Positions 24,346 through 33,064 of a stretch of DNA of 64,000 nt are shown piece by piece (position 1 is the stretch's first letter; the number at the start of each line of letters is the position of its first letter). Where the stretch lies: NCBI RefSeq assembly GCF_012927205.1, contig NZ_JABBGC010000002.1:992001-1056000 (forward strand), written 5' to 3'. Below the pieces are notes generated by a model. The model ran no database searches, had not been told where the DNA came from, and saw only the letters and a list, made by a program, of their open reading frames with translations. Position numbers and translations under genes: made by a program. This stretch comes from Chitinophaga fulva. GTDB lineage: Bacteria; Bacteroidota; Bacteroidia; Chitinophagales; Chitinophagaceae.

Positions 24346-25806
24346 ATGAATAAACGCTTCCTGGTATACAGCTGCCTGATCGCTTTACTACCAGCCTTCT
24401 CCTGTAACAAGGTGCTGGATGTAAAAACCGTCTCAGACATCACCAACGCCAGCTACTGGAAATCACCCGGCGACGTGACCGGTTACCTGACGGGTATCTA
24501 CTCCTTGCTGCGCGGCACTGTCAACGATAAAAACTATTTCAACACCACTTATTATATGGAAGACCGCAGCGATGCCTTTATCGCCGGCCTTGAAGGGGGT
24601 ATGTCTACCGCCTGGCAACAGAACCTTAACAATGCCAATGCGCCCAACTGGCTTAACTATTACAATATTATCTACCACTGCAACCTGCTGCTGAAAAATG
24701 CGCCAGGCATCAATTTCCCTAACAGCACCGACCGTGACCGCGCGATGGCCGAGACCTATTTCATTCGCGCCTATACGTATTTCTGGCTGATACGTTCCTG
24801 GGGCGATGTGCCGCTGATGCTGGAACCGGTGGCCAGCAGCAACCAGCAACAGCCCTCCCGGGCCGCCGCCACAGACATCATGGCTCAGATACTAAAGGAC
24901 ATCGATGCCGCCATAGCGCTGTTTCCCGAAGGCACTTTCGTCAACAAAAGCCGGGCCTCCAGGCCCGCTACCTTCACGCTGAAAGCCGATGCCCTGCTCT
25001 GGAAGTTCAAAGTGCTCAAAGGCAACGACGCCGACTTACAGGATGCGCTGACGGCGCTGCAGCAGGTGGAAAGTACTGCCGGGCTTACCCTGCTCGACAA
25101 TTTTGCTTCCGTCTTCGCCACCAACAACCGGGCAAATGCAGAAATCATTTTTTCTGTTTATTTTAAGAAAGATGAACGAAGCGATATGTATGGCAGTCAA
25201 CTGAAACCACGGGATATCTTTGTGCAGGACGCCGTCAACAAAAATGACATTGCAGCAGCCAAAAACGGCGCCCGTAGCCAGTATATGCCCAGCCCGAAGT
25301 TTGAATCCATGTTCACCGACGCGGCCGACAAAAGAAAAAATGCCTCTTTTATCAAAGCTATCGGCCCTAACAATAAACTGATCGGTGTCTTCGACAACAA
25401 GTTCAGGGGCACCAAAGACACGGACTGGTTCTATGATGCCGATATCGTCATCTACCGCTTCGCGGAAATATTCCTGCTGAAAGCGGAAGCATTGGCCGCC
25501 CTGGGCCGTGTATCCGATGCCGTTACCGCATTGAACCGCACCCGGACAAGGGCCGGCATCGGCAACTACGCCGGTCCCGCGGACAAAACGAGCGTGGAAA
25601 AAGAGATACTGAATGAACGCTTCCGGGAACTGTGGCTGGAACAGAAAAGATGGCCCGACCTGCTGCGTTTCCATTATGCGGGCACCATCAACGTATACAC
25701 GGAAGTGCCAAACCTGAACGGGAAAAACGTACCACTGTATTTTCCTATTCCGAAAGCACAGATAGACCTGAACCCGAACCTGAAACAAACTGCCGGCTAC
25801 CAATAA
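24346..25806 (+). CDS. SusD/RagB-family glycan-binding lipoprotein
   Basis: 486 residues from the ATG at 24346, chosen because it gives a lipoprotein signal ending LPAFSC; a longer in-frame extension overlaps susC and lacks a signal. SusD features are visible: TNASYWKSPGDVTGYLTGIY, the TPR-like helices (AMAETYFIRAYTYFWLIRSW, GDVPLMLEP), and a C-terminal half with RFAEIFLLKAEALAALGRVS and ERFRELWLEQKRWPDLLRFH, ending YFPIPKAQIDLNPNLKQTAG. It caps the SusC channel at the cell surface and binds the substrate. Equivalent to NanU in other Bacteroidota sialic acid loci by position. Confidence 0.95.
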   Translation: MNKRFLVYSCLIALLPAFSCNKVLDVKTVSDITNASYWKSPGDVTGYLTGIYSLLRGTVNDKNYFNTTYYMEDRSDAFIAGLEGGMSTAWQQNLNNANAPNWLNYYNIIYHCNLLLKNAPGINFPNSTDRDRAMAETYFIRAYTYFWLIRSWGDVPLMLEPVASSNQQQPSRAAATDIMAQILKDIDAAIALFPEGTFVNKSRASRPATFTLKADALLWKFKVLKGNDADLQDALTALQQVESTAGLTLLDNFASVFATNNRANAEIIFSVYFKKDERSDMYGSQLKPRDIFVQDAVNKNDIAAAKNGARSQYMPSPKFESMFTDAADKRKNASFIKAIGPNNKLIGVFDNKFRGTKDTDWFYDADIVIYRFAEIFLLKAEALAALGRVSDAVTALNRTRTRAGIGNYAGPADKTSVEKEILNERFRELWLEQKRWPDLLRFHYAGTINVYTEVPNLNGKNVPLYFPIPKAQIDLNPNLKQTAGYQ

Positions 25807-25816
25807 ACAGTTCACC

Positions 25817-26986
25817 ATGAAACGGACAACCTGTAAAACATTACTATTACTCACTGCCAGCCTTTTCCTGCTGGCCTCCTGTAAAGGCGGCGGCAGCGAA
25901 AACGTAACGCCAGCGCCACCGCCCGGCAACAATGGCGGCAATACCAACGATAGCATCCCGTTTATTTTCCGGGAGAAGACCGGCGGCTATAGCTGTTATC
26001 GTATACCCGCCATCGTTAGAACTAAAACCGGCGTACTACTGGCTTTTGCGGAAGCACGCAAAAACAACTGCAAGGACGAAGGCGATATCGACCTGCTGGT
26101 AAAACGCTCTACCGACGGCGGTAAGACCTGGAGCAATCCCATTATGGTATGGGACGACGGCGCCAATACCTGCGGCAATCCGGTACCGGTACTCGATGAA
26201 CAAACCGGTCGCCTTCACCTGGTGATGACCTGGAACCTGGGCGAAGACAATATCGGCGCCATCAATGCCGGCACCAGTAAAGACACCCGTCGCGTGTTCG
26301 TCACCAGCAGCGACGATGAAGGTCTTACCTGGGCGTCTGCCAAAGAAATCACGAAAGACGTGAAGAAACCCGGATGGGCATGGTACGGCACCGGGCCTTG
26401 CCATGGGATACAGCTCAAACGCGGCACCTATGCCGGCAGGCTCGTCATCCCCTGTGATTATATGTCGCTCAAAACAACGGATAGCCCTTCCCGTGACTCA
26501 GCCCATGTCATCTATTCCGATGACCATGGCCAGAGCTGGAAACTGGGCGGCGTCGCCAATAAAGACCGTGGCGCGGAGAGCACAGTAGCGGAACTATCAA
26601 ACGGACAGCTCATGCTCAATATCCGCAACAGCGCCGGCGGCGCCAGACTGGTGGCCAACAGCACCGATGGTGGCGCCTCCTGGCTGCCGGTCCGGGCTGA
26701 CTATACGCTGGTGGAACCCATCTGCCAGGGCAGCCTGCTCTCCTACAAACAATGGCTGTTCTTCTCCAACCCGGCCAGCACGGCCCGGGAGAACATGACC
26801 ATCCGGCTCAGCACCGATGACGGCAACAACTGGAGCAAGTCCTGTAAAATATACAGCGGCCCTTCGGCCTACTCCGATATCGTGATGCTGTCAGACACAG
26901 AGATCGCTATCTTCTATGAAGCTGGCTATAAAAAACCATATGAAGGCATTGCCTACAAAGTAATACCTGTCACCGATTTTAAATAG
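25817..26986 (+). CDS. Exo-alpha-sialidase (GH33), lipoprotein
   Basis: 389 residues. A lipoprotein signal (LLLLTASLFLLASC) is followed by a Gly/Pro/Asn-rich linker and a six-bladed sialidase propeller. The arginine motif is SCYRIPAIVRTKTG. Five Asp-box motifs are readable: STDGGKTW, SSDDEGLTW, SDDHGQSW, STDGGASW and STDDGNNW. Catalytic-region motifs ICQGSLLSY and YEAGYKKPYEGIAYKVI match GH33. It removes terminal sialic acid from glycoconjugates. The lipid anchor without an obvious LES-type export signal leaves open whether it faces the periplasm or the cell surface. Ten bases follow susD; six bases precede the second sialidase. Confidence 0.93.
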   Translation: MKRTTCKTLLLLTASLFLLASCKGGGSENVTPAPPPGNNGGNTNDSIPFIFREKTGGYSCYRIPAIVRTKTGVLLAFAEARKNNCKDEGDIDLLVKRSTDGGKTWSNPIMVWDDGANTCGNPVPVLDEQTGRLHLVMTWNLGEDNIGAINAGTSKDTRRVFVTSSDDEGLTWASAKEITKDVKKPGWAWYGTGPCHGIQLKRGTYAGRLVIPCDYMSLKTTDSPSRDSAHVIYSDDHGQSWKLGGVANKDRGAESTVAELSNGQLMLNIRNSAGGARLVANSTDGGASWLPVRADYTLVEPICQGSLLSYKQWLFFSNPASTARENMTIRLSTDDGNNWSKSCKIYSGPSAYSDIVMLSDTEIAIFYEAGYKKPYEGIAYKVIPVTDFK

Positions 26987-26992
26987 AGAGAT

Positions 26993-28150
26993 ATGAAGAC
27001 TACCGTATATGCCTGCCTGTTATGGATGTTGTTTTTCCCGAAGATGCTGCTGGGCCAGCACGATAGCATGGTACTGTTCAACGCGGGTGCCGACGGTTAC
27101 AGGAGTTACCGTATCCCGGTACTCCTGACCGCCCCCAATGGCCACCTGCTGGCCTTCTGCGAAGGCAGGAAAGAAAGCGCCGCCGACGCAGGGGATATCG
27201 ATATCCTGTTGAAACGCTCCGCCGATGGTGGCCTGACATGGTCAGCCACGCAGGTGGTATGGGACGATAACGCTCACACCTGCGGCAATCCCTGCCCAGT
27301 GGTAGATGCCGCTACCGGCACCATCTGGCTGTTGCTCACCCGCAACGATGGGCTGGACAAAGAACACGACATCATTCATAAAACGGCTACGCATACACGC
27401 ACCGTCCGGATCTGTAAAAGTGACGACAACGGCGCCACCTGGTCAAAGCCGGACGACATTACCGCCACCACCAAAGACCCTTCGTGGGGCTGGTATGCCA
27501 CCGGGCCGGGTATCGGTATTCAGCTGCAACACGGTCCACATAAAGGCAGGCTCGTTGTTCCCTGTGACCACAGCTATGATGACAGCAGCGGCCACGTGGC
27601 CAAAGGGCCATATGAATACGGCTCCCACATTATTTATAGTGACGACCACGGGAAGTCATGGCAACGAGGCGGCAATATCCACCCTAAAGTGAACGAGTGC
27701 CAGTTGACCGAACTGGCCGACGGCCAGGGTGGCCTGCTCATGAACCTGCGCTCCTATTTCGGCCGTGGGCTGCGTTCCCAGTCCGTCAGCCACGACGGAG
27801 GCTTTAGCTGGAGCGCTCCTGCTGACGTACCTTCCCTGACAGACCCTATCTGCCAGGCCAGCATCATCCGTTACCGCTGGCCCTCCCGTAAACACAGCGG
27901 CATCCTGCTGTTCCTCAATCCGTCCAGCGACAAAAGGATGAACATGACGCTCAAAGCCAGCACCGACGACGGGCACAGCTGGCAACCGCTACGCGTGCTG
28001 CATGCCGGGCCGGCAGCCTATTCCTCACTGGCCATATTGCCCAATGGTGACATCGCCTGCCTGTATGAAGCCGGGGATAAAAGCGCCTACAGCCATCTCA
28101 TCTTCCAAAAAATCAACAAAAAAATCATCAGCCATATCCATCAACAATAA
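26993..28150 (+). CDS. Exo-alpha-sialidase (GH33), second paralogue, secreted/periplasmic
   Basis: 385 residues. It has an ordinary signal peptide (CLLWMLFFPKMLLGQ) rather than a lipobox. The sialidase motifs are complete: RSYRIPVLLTAPNG and five Asp boxes (SADGGLTW, SDDNGATW, SDDHGKSW, SHDGGFSW, STDDGHSW). DPICQASIIRYRW and YEAGDKSAYSHLIFQKI correspond to the catalytic region. It is clearly paralogous to the gene just upstream (WGWYATGPGIGIQLQHGPHK against WAWYGTGPCHGIQLKRGTYA). The pair probably differ in location or linkage preference. Thirteen bases separate it from the lyase gene. Confidence 0.93.
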   Translation: MKTTVYACLLWMLFFPKMLLGQHDSMVLFNAGADGYRSYRIPVLLTAPNGHLLAFCEGRKESAADAGDIDILLKRSADGGLTWSATQVVWDDNAHTCGNPCPVVDAATGTIWLLLTRNDGLDKEHDIIHKTATHTRTVRICKSDDNGATWSKPDDITATTKDPSWGWYATGPGIGIQLQHGPHKGRLVVPCDHSYDDSSGHVAKGPYEYGSHIIYSDDHGKSWQRGGNIHPKVNECQLTELADGQGGLLMNLRSYFGRGLRSQSVSHDGGFSWSAPADVPSLTDPICQASIIRYRWPSRKHSGILLFLNPSSDKRMNMTLKASTDDGHSWQPLRVLHAGPAAYSSLAILPNGDIACLYEAGDKSAYSHLIFQKINKKIISHIHQQ

Positions 28151-28163
28151 GCACAACGAACAT

Positions 28164-29099
28164 ATGAACGACATGACAGCAACACGTATCCAGGGACTGG
28201 TGGCCGCACCATTTACACCCATGCACGCCGACGGACGTATCCATACCGAACGGATACACGAAATAGTACAAACACTGATCAGCAACGGCATCAAAGGGAT
28301 GTTCGTCTGCGGCAGCACCGGTGAAGGCCCTTCCATGACCACGGCCGAAAGAATGGAAACCGCCGCGGCTTTCATCCGCGCAGCAGATAAAAAACTGAAA
28401 GTATTTGTACACGTGGGGCATAACAGTCTGCAGGAGGCCCAACAGCTGGCAGCCCACGCACAGGAACACGGTGCCGATTTCATTTCCGCCACGCTGCCCA
28501 CCTATTTTAAGATACAGACCATACAGGGCCTGATCGACAGCCTGGCTACCATTGCGGCGGGCGCACCTAAGCTGCCGCTGTTCTATTATAACATTCCGGC
28601 GCTCACCGGCATCTCGCTCGACATGGTGGCGTTCCTCGAACAGGCCGCCGGCAAACTGCCTACCCTTGCCGGTATTAAATACACCGCGCCTTTTATTCAC
28701 GATTTCCAGGCGTGTATGCATGCCAGTGAAGGACGGTACGAACTGCTCTACGGCACCGACGAAATGCTCCTGAGCGCGCTCGCCACCGGTTCCCATGGCT
28801 TCATCGGCAGCACCTATAACTTCGCTGCCCCGCTATACAACGATCTGATACAGGCTTTCGCTGACGGGCAGCTACAGAAAGCGCAGCAGTGCCAGTTGCG
28901 CTCCGTGGAAATGGTGCGCCTCATCGTCAAATATGGCGGACTGCGCGCCCAGAAAGCCATGATGCACATGATAGGCCTCGACTGCGGCAACGTTAGATTA
29001 CCGCTGCAACCTTTTGAAGAGAACGAGTATATTTCCATGGAAAAAGACCTGCGCGCCATCGGTTTCTTCGACTGGTGTACCCGGGTTACCAAACCATAA
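28164..29099 (+). CDS. nanA: N-acetylneuraminate lyase
   Basis: 311 residues from the ATG at 28164; a longer in-frame extension runs back into the sialidase gene and is not used. It is a TIM-barrel aldolase of the DHDPS/NAL family. The pyruvate-binding CGSTGEGPSMT lies at residues 49-59, FYYNIPALTG carries the catalytic Tyr (about 142) and LAGIKYTAPF carries the Schiff-base Lys172. It cleaves Neu5Ac to N-acetylmannosamine and pyruvate in the cytoplasm. Family motifs alone do not exclude another 2-keto acid aldolase, but the sialidase neighbours make NAL the best call. The ManNAc epimerase and kinase that normally follow are not in this window. Confidence 0.9.
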   Translation: MNDMTATRIQGLVAAPFTPMHADGRIHTERIHEIVQTLISNGIKGMFVCGSTGEGPSMTTAERMETAAAFIRAADKKLKVFVHVGHNSLQEAQQLAAHAQEHGADFISATLPTYFKIQTIQGLIDSLATIAAGAPKLPLFYYNIPALTGISLDMVAFLEQAAGKLPTLAGIKYTAPFIHDFQACMHASEGRYELLYGTDEMLLSALATGSHGFIGSTYNFAAPLYNDLIQAFADGQLQKAQQCQLRSVEMVRLIVKYGGLRAQKAMMHMIGLDCGNVRLPLQPFEENEYISMEKDLRAIGFFDWCTRVTKP

Positions 29100-29110
29100 A
29101 ATCCACGTTC

Positions 29111-30019
29111 ATGAAAAAGTTTCTTTTGATCAGCATGCTGACAACCGGTGCCTATATCGCGCAAGCCCAACAGGGCAAACCCATCCCCTTGTACCCGGAA
29201 GGCGTACCTAATTCCAAACCTGCGCCGGCAGACTACCAGGAAGACAGCGACAGCAACCGTGCGCGGATGGTCACCCGGCCGGAGCTGATTCCTTTTCCCG
29301 CACCTGCCGGTAAAGCCACCGGCGCAGCAGTAGTGATCTGTCCTGGCGGCGGCTACGGCAGTGTGGTGATAGGCCGCGAGGGGTATGCCATCGCACGGCG
29401 TTTCCAGGAAGCAGGTATCTCCGCTTTCATCGTCAAATACCGTCTGCCGGACGACCGGATTATGCCGGATAAGTCCAAAGGTCCGCTGCAGGACGCGCAA
29501 CGTGCTTTACAAATTGTACGGCAACATGCGGCTGAATGGGGCCTGCAGCCCGGCAAGACCGGCATCATCGGTTTTTCGGCCGGTGGCCACCTTGCTTCTA
29601 CCGTAGGTACGCATTTCGCACAACCGGTGATCGACAATCCCGCGCAGCTCAATCTCCGCCCGGATTTTATGATACTCGTGTATCCGGTGATCAGCTTTAC
29701 TTCGTATATGCATGCCGGTTCCAGGAAGGCCCTGCTGGGAGAAAAACCCGACAGAGCCCTGATAAAACTGTACAGCAACGAACTACAGGTAACCGCCAAT
29801 ACACCGCCCACCTTCCTGCTGCACGCACAGGACGATAAAGTAGTACCGGTGCAAAACAGCCTGCTGTTCTACAATGCGCTGGTCAATGCCGGTGTAAAGG
29901 CAGAGATGCATCTTTATCAAAACGGCGCGCATGGTTTCGGGCTGTACAACAAAACCACGCAGGACGACTGGTTTGAGCGATGCCTGCACTGGATGCAGGC
30001 CAATAGCTGGATACCATGA
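29111..30019 (+). CDS. Secreted alpha/beta hydrolase, possible sialate O-acetylesterase
   Basis: 302 residues from the ATG at 29111, which provides a signal peptide (FLLISMLTTGAYIAQAQQ); an upstream in-frame start would overlap nanA. Alpha/beta-hydrolase fold: oxyanion loop AVVICPGGGYG, nucleophile elbow GIIGFSAGGHLAS (Ser156), acid in LLHAQDDKVVPV and His in QNGAHGFGLY. This is the acetylxylan-esterase/BD-FAE-like group. Within a sialic acid operon its likely job is removing O-acetyl groups from sialic acid before or after sialidase action. That is inferred from context; it is not the SGNH-type NanS fold. Confidence 0.85.
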   Translation: MKKFLLISMLTTGAYIAQAQQGKPIPLYPEGVPNSKPAPADYQEDSDSNRARMVTRPELIPFPAPAGKATGAAVVICPGGGYGSVVIGREGYAIARRFQEAGISAFIVKYRLPDDRIMPDKSKGPLQDAQRALQIVRQHAAEWGLQPGKTGIIGFSAGGHLASTVGTHFAQPVIDNPAQLNLRPDFMILVYPVISFTSYMHAGSRKALLGEKPDRALIKLYSNELQVTANTPPTFLLHAQDDKVVPVQNSLLFYNALVNAGVKAEMHLYQNGAHGFGLYNKTTQDDWFERCLHWMQANSWIP

Positions 30020-30038
30020 CCAGCGTAAAATACACGTC

Positions 30039-32627
30039 ATGAAAAAACTGATTCTTCCTTTATTATTGATATTGGGTATGTCTTTCCGCACTGCCGTCAG
30101 CCGTGGCCAGAAGCCACCGGCGGGCTATTTCTCCTGGGGACAGCTCCCAGCCCTGCCGGATGATCATGGCTTTGCCGGGTCTTTTGCCGGCGTGTCCAAC
30201 AATGCATTGCTGGTGGCCGGCGGCGCTAATTTCCCCGATGGGCGCGCACCCTGGAACGGCGGCATTAAACAATGGTATGACCAGGTATGGGTACTGGAAA
30301 AGCCCGACGGGCAATGGAAACAGGTGGGTAAACTGCCGGTGCCGCTGGGCTACGGCGTGTCCGCCACCTGGCGGGATGCCCTGGTATGCGTGGGTGGCAG
30401 TAATCAGGACGGCCATACCACGAAAGCGTTCCTCCTTCGTTATACTAACGGTCAGGTACAAACGGAACCGTTGCCGGACCTCCCTGTTCCCAGCGCCAAT
30501 GCCAGCGGCGCGATGGATGGCGACATCCTGTATGTTGCCGGCGGCACGGCAGCACCTTCCGATACCACTGCCACCAGGTACTTTTGGTCCATAGATCTTT
30601 CGCAGCCTGCTGTGAGCCGCCGCTGGCAAACGCTCCCTCCCTTTCCCGGGCCAGCGCGTATGCTGGCGGTAGCGGGAGTGCAACAACATCACTTTTACCT
30701 GTTCAGCGGCGTACATACGTATACGTTACCCGGTGACGTTACCATACACCGCACCTTCCTCACAGATGCCTGGTGTTATGAACCGGGTAAAGGCTGGCGC
30801 AGTATTGCGCCGTTGCCTCATCCGGTTGCAGCCGCACCCAGCCCGGCTTTCACGGCGGGCCAGTCGCAGCTGCTGATCTTCGGCGGCGATGATGGGCGGT
30901 ATTTTGAGCAAAGCAGTCAGCTAAAAGAACAGCATCCGGGTTTCTCCCATGACATACTAGGCTACAACACCATCACCGACAGCTGGGCTGTTACCGGCGG
31001 TATGCCGGTACAAAAAGCCGGTGACAGCGTCACTAACCCAAACGGCAGTACGTGGGCGCCAGTGACCACACCGACGGTGGTTTGGCAGGGACAACTGATC
31101 ATTCCCGGTGGAGAAGTAAGACCCGCCACCAGGACACCACGGGTACTAACGGCTACGCCTACACAGCCGCCCAGCGGCTTCCGGTTGACCGACTGGCTGG
31201 TAGTGGGATTGTATTTCCTGCTTGTGGTGGGCATCAGTGTGGTCGTGTCCCGCAACATGCAAAACACCACCAGCGACTTCTTCCTGGGTGGTGGCAAAAT
31301 ACCATGGTGGGCTGCCGGCCTCAGTATATTTGGCTCCAAGCTTAGTGCCCTCACGTTCATCGCCATTCCGGCCAAAGCCTTCGCCACTGATTGGGTGTAC
31401 TTTCTTAATAATATGATGATCGTGGTGGTAGCCCCGCTCATCGTCTATTTTTACCTGCCGTATTTCCGCAAGCTGAAACTCACCAGTGTTTACGAATACC
31501 TGGCCATCCGTTTCAGTCCCGGTGTAAAACTATTAGGCAGCTTTACTTTCCTGGTATTCCAGCTCAGCCGGTTGGGCATTGTGATATACTTGCCTGCGCT
31601 GGTTTTAAGCGCCGTTACCGGGGTAAACATCATCATCTGTATCGTGGCCACCAGTGCCATAACCACCGCCTATAGCGCTTCCGGCGGCATAGAGGCCGTT
31701 ATCTGGACCGAAGTGATGCAGGTGGGCGTGTTACTGGGGGGTGCCCTGCTCAGTCTTGTTTTTATCTCCCGCTCGCTGGATGGCGGTTTCGGGCAACTGT
31801 TTACCGAAGCCGCAGCCAATGGCAAGTTCCGGCTGGCCATTTTGCAGTGGGACATTACACAGCCGGTGCTTTGGGTGATCTTTGTAGGCGGCTTCCTGAC
31901 ACAGCTGGTCACCTACTCGTCTGATCAGGTGGTGGTACAGCGTTACCTGACCACCTCCACAGAGAAGGAGGCCCGCCAGTCTATCTATACCAACGCCCTC
32001 CTGGTGGTCCCGGCTTCGCTTATCTTTTTCCTCGTGGGCACCGCGCTCTGGGTGTACTTCCGGCATCATCCGGCCAACCTGAACCCACATGGCAATACCG
32101 ACGATGTGTTTCCATGGTATATCTCCCAGCAGCTGCCGGCAGGACTTGCCGGGCTCGTGATAGCCGGCCTTTTTGCCGCTACCATGTCCACTATCAGCTC
32201 CAGTATGAATGCCATCGCCACGGTGATCACCACTGACTTTTATCCTTTGTTCAGGCCTTCGGCCGATGACAGACAGCGATTTATATTCGCCCGCCGGATG
32301 ACCGTGATGCTGGGTGCCCTGGGCTGTGGCATTGCGCTCTACCTGGTGTCGTTGCACAACACTTCTATCTGGGACCAGTACCTGAAAATCATCGGGCTGT
32401 TTGGCGGATGCCTGGCAGGGATGTTCCTCGCAGGGATCTTTATTCCGAAGGTGAATGCACGGGGAATTATCATCGGCTTTACCATCAGCGCAGTAAGCCT
32501 CTATTTTGTGCAACGGTATACGACTATCAACTTTTTCCTGTACCCCGCAGTAGCGGTGGTGATCTGTGTGGGGACCGGATACCTGGCTTCCCTGGGTAGT
32601 AGCCAGGAGGCATCCCAGGCAGTATAA
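30039..32627 (+). CDS. Kelch-type N-acetylneuraminate epimerase fused to sodium:solute symporter
   Basis: 862 residues from the ATG at 30039, which follows the esterase stop by 19 bases and opens a signal peptide (LILPLLLILGMSFRTAVSRG). Residues ~30-370 are a Kelch beta-propeller of the NanM/cyclically permuted mutarotase type (ALLVAGGANFPDGRAPWNGG, LVCVGGSNQDGH, QLLIFGGDDGRYFEQS, LIIPGGEVRP). From about residue 380 an SSS symporter begins (LTDWLVVGLYFLLVVGIS, TSDFFLGGGKIPWWAAGLSI, GGIEAVIWTEVMQVGVLLGG, TMSTISSSMNAIATVITTDF), with about 13 helices. The propeller would sit in the periplasm, converting alpha- to beta-sialic acid at the mouth of the transporter that imports it with sodium. Confidence 0.93.
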   Translation: MKKLILPLLLILGMSFRTAVSRGQKPPAGYFSWGQLPALPDDHGFAGSFAGVSNNALLVAGGANFPDGRAPWNGGIKQWYDQVWVLEKPDGQWKQVGKLPVPLGYGVSATWRDALVCVGGSNQDGHTTKAFLLRYTNGQVQTEPLPDLPVPSANASGAMDGDILYVAGGTAAPSDTTATRYFWSIDLSQPAVSRRWQTLPPFPGPARMLAVAGVQQHHFYLFSGVHTYTLPGDVTIHRTFLTDAWCYEPGKGWRSIAPLPHPVAAAPSPAFTAGQSQLLIFGGDDGRYFEQSSQLKEQHPGFSHDILGYNTITDSWAVTGGMPVQKAGDSVTNPNGSTWAPVTTPTVVWQGQLIIPGGEVRPATRTPRVLTATPTQPPSGFRLTDWLVVGLYFLLVVGISVVVSRNMQNTTSDFFLGGGKIPWWAAGLSIFGSKLSALTFIAIPAKAFATDWVYFLNNMMIVVVAPLIVYFYLPYFRKLKLTSVYEYLAIRFSPGVKLLGSFTFLVFQLSRLGIVIYLPALVLSAVTGVNIIICIVATSAITTAYSASGGIEAVIWTEVMQVGVLLGGALLSLVFISRSLDGGFGQLFTEAAANGKFRLAILQWDITQPVLWVIFVGGFLTQLVTYSSDQVVVQRYLTTSTEKEARQSIYTNALLVVPASLIFFLVGTALWVYFRHHPANLNPHGNTDDVFPWYISQQLPAGLAGLVIAGLFAATMSTISSSMNAIATVITTDFYPLFRPSADDRQRFIFARRMTVMLGALGCGIALYLVSLHNTSIWDQYLKIIGLFGGCLAGMFLAGIFIPKVNARGIIIGFTISAVSLYFVQRYTTINFFLYPAVAVVICVGTGYLASLGSSQEASQAV

Positions 32628-32760
32628 AAGCGGGAACTGTAGACAGCGTTGTGTGAAATAATTGCATCAGTATTGGTAGCATCAACCTTTGTAAACAATT
32701 CATTTTCAATCACTTTTATTTCGGCATGTTTTTCCCGGCTATATCTAAAAATCCGTTTTT

Positions 32761-32925
32761 ATGAAACGCAACCGTCACAGCAGAACAGCTAAAATGAACC
32801 GTAGCCGTTCTCATCACGAACCGGATGAACGGATCAATAACCCGACATCCGAACAGAACCCGCAGAATCGGGAACAACCCATCGAAACACCTAAGAAACA
32901 TGGTGAACACCGTAAAGGAAAATAG
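32761..32925 (+). CDS. Small basic hydrophilic protein
   Basis: 54 residues beginning MKRNRHSRTAKMNRSRSHHE and ending KKHGEHRKGK. It is very rich in Arg, Lys, His and Asn with no hydrophobic segment, so it is probably cytoplasmic and possibly nucleic-acid-associated. It is followed by a perfect strong terminator 18 bases after its stop, which supports it being a transcribed gene. No family recognised. The 133 bases between the symporter stop and this start show no other gene. Confidence 0.55.
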   Translation: MKRNRHSRTAKMNRSRSHHEPDERINNPTSEQNPQNREQPIETPKKHGEHRKGK

Positions 32926-32942
32926 AACCAGTGTTCATATAA

Positions 32943-32971
32943 AAAACGGCCCGGAAATTCCGGGCCGTTTT
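32943..32971 (+). terminator. Strong terminator after the small basic protein gene
   Basis: Perfect 14-bp stem (32943-32956 / 32958-32971, aaaacggcccggaa and complement) with a one-base centre and an AT-rich exit. Being symmetrical it can also act on minus-strand transcripts from the convergent glutaminase gene (stop at 33065). Confidence 0.85.
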
Positions 32972-33064
32972 ATTATACGTTGGGCAATGTATGATTACGT
33001 TTTCCATTCCCCCGTTTCCAGGGCTTCGGTGTCAAATTAGATTATTGACTTTGAATTGCCGCTG

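Noticed and set aside
23421..24446. 341-codon open frame on the minus strand
   Set aside because: It lies entirely opposite susC/susD codons, has no family features, and the plus-strand genes are unambiguous. GC-rich third positions create such antisense frames.
25036..25956. 306-codon open frame on the minus strand
   Set aside because: Antisense to susD and the first sialidase gene; no domain, no neighbours that support it.
29075..29110. Upstream in-frame start for the alpha/beta hydrolase
   Set aside because: It would overlap nanA and place extra residues before a well-formed signal peptide starting at 29111.
31731..32513. 260-codon open frame on the minus strand
   Set aside because: Antisense to the symporter; the His/Arg-rich translation is typical of a complementary strand of membrane-protein codons.
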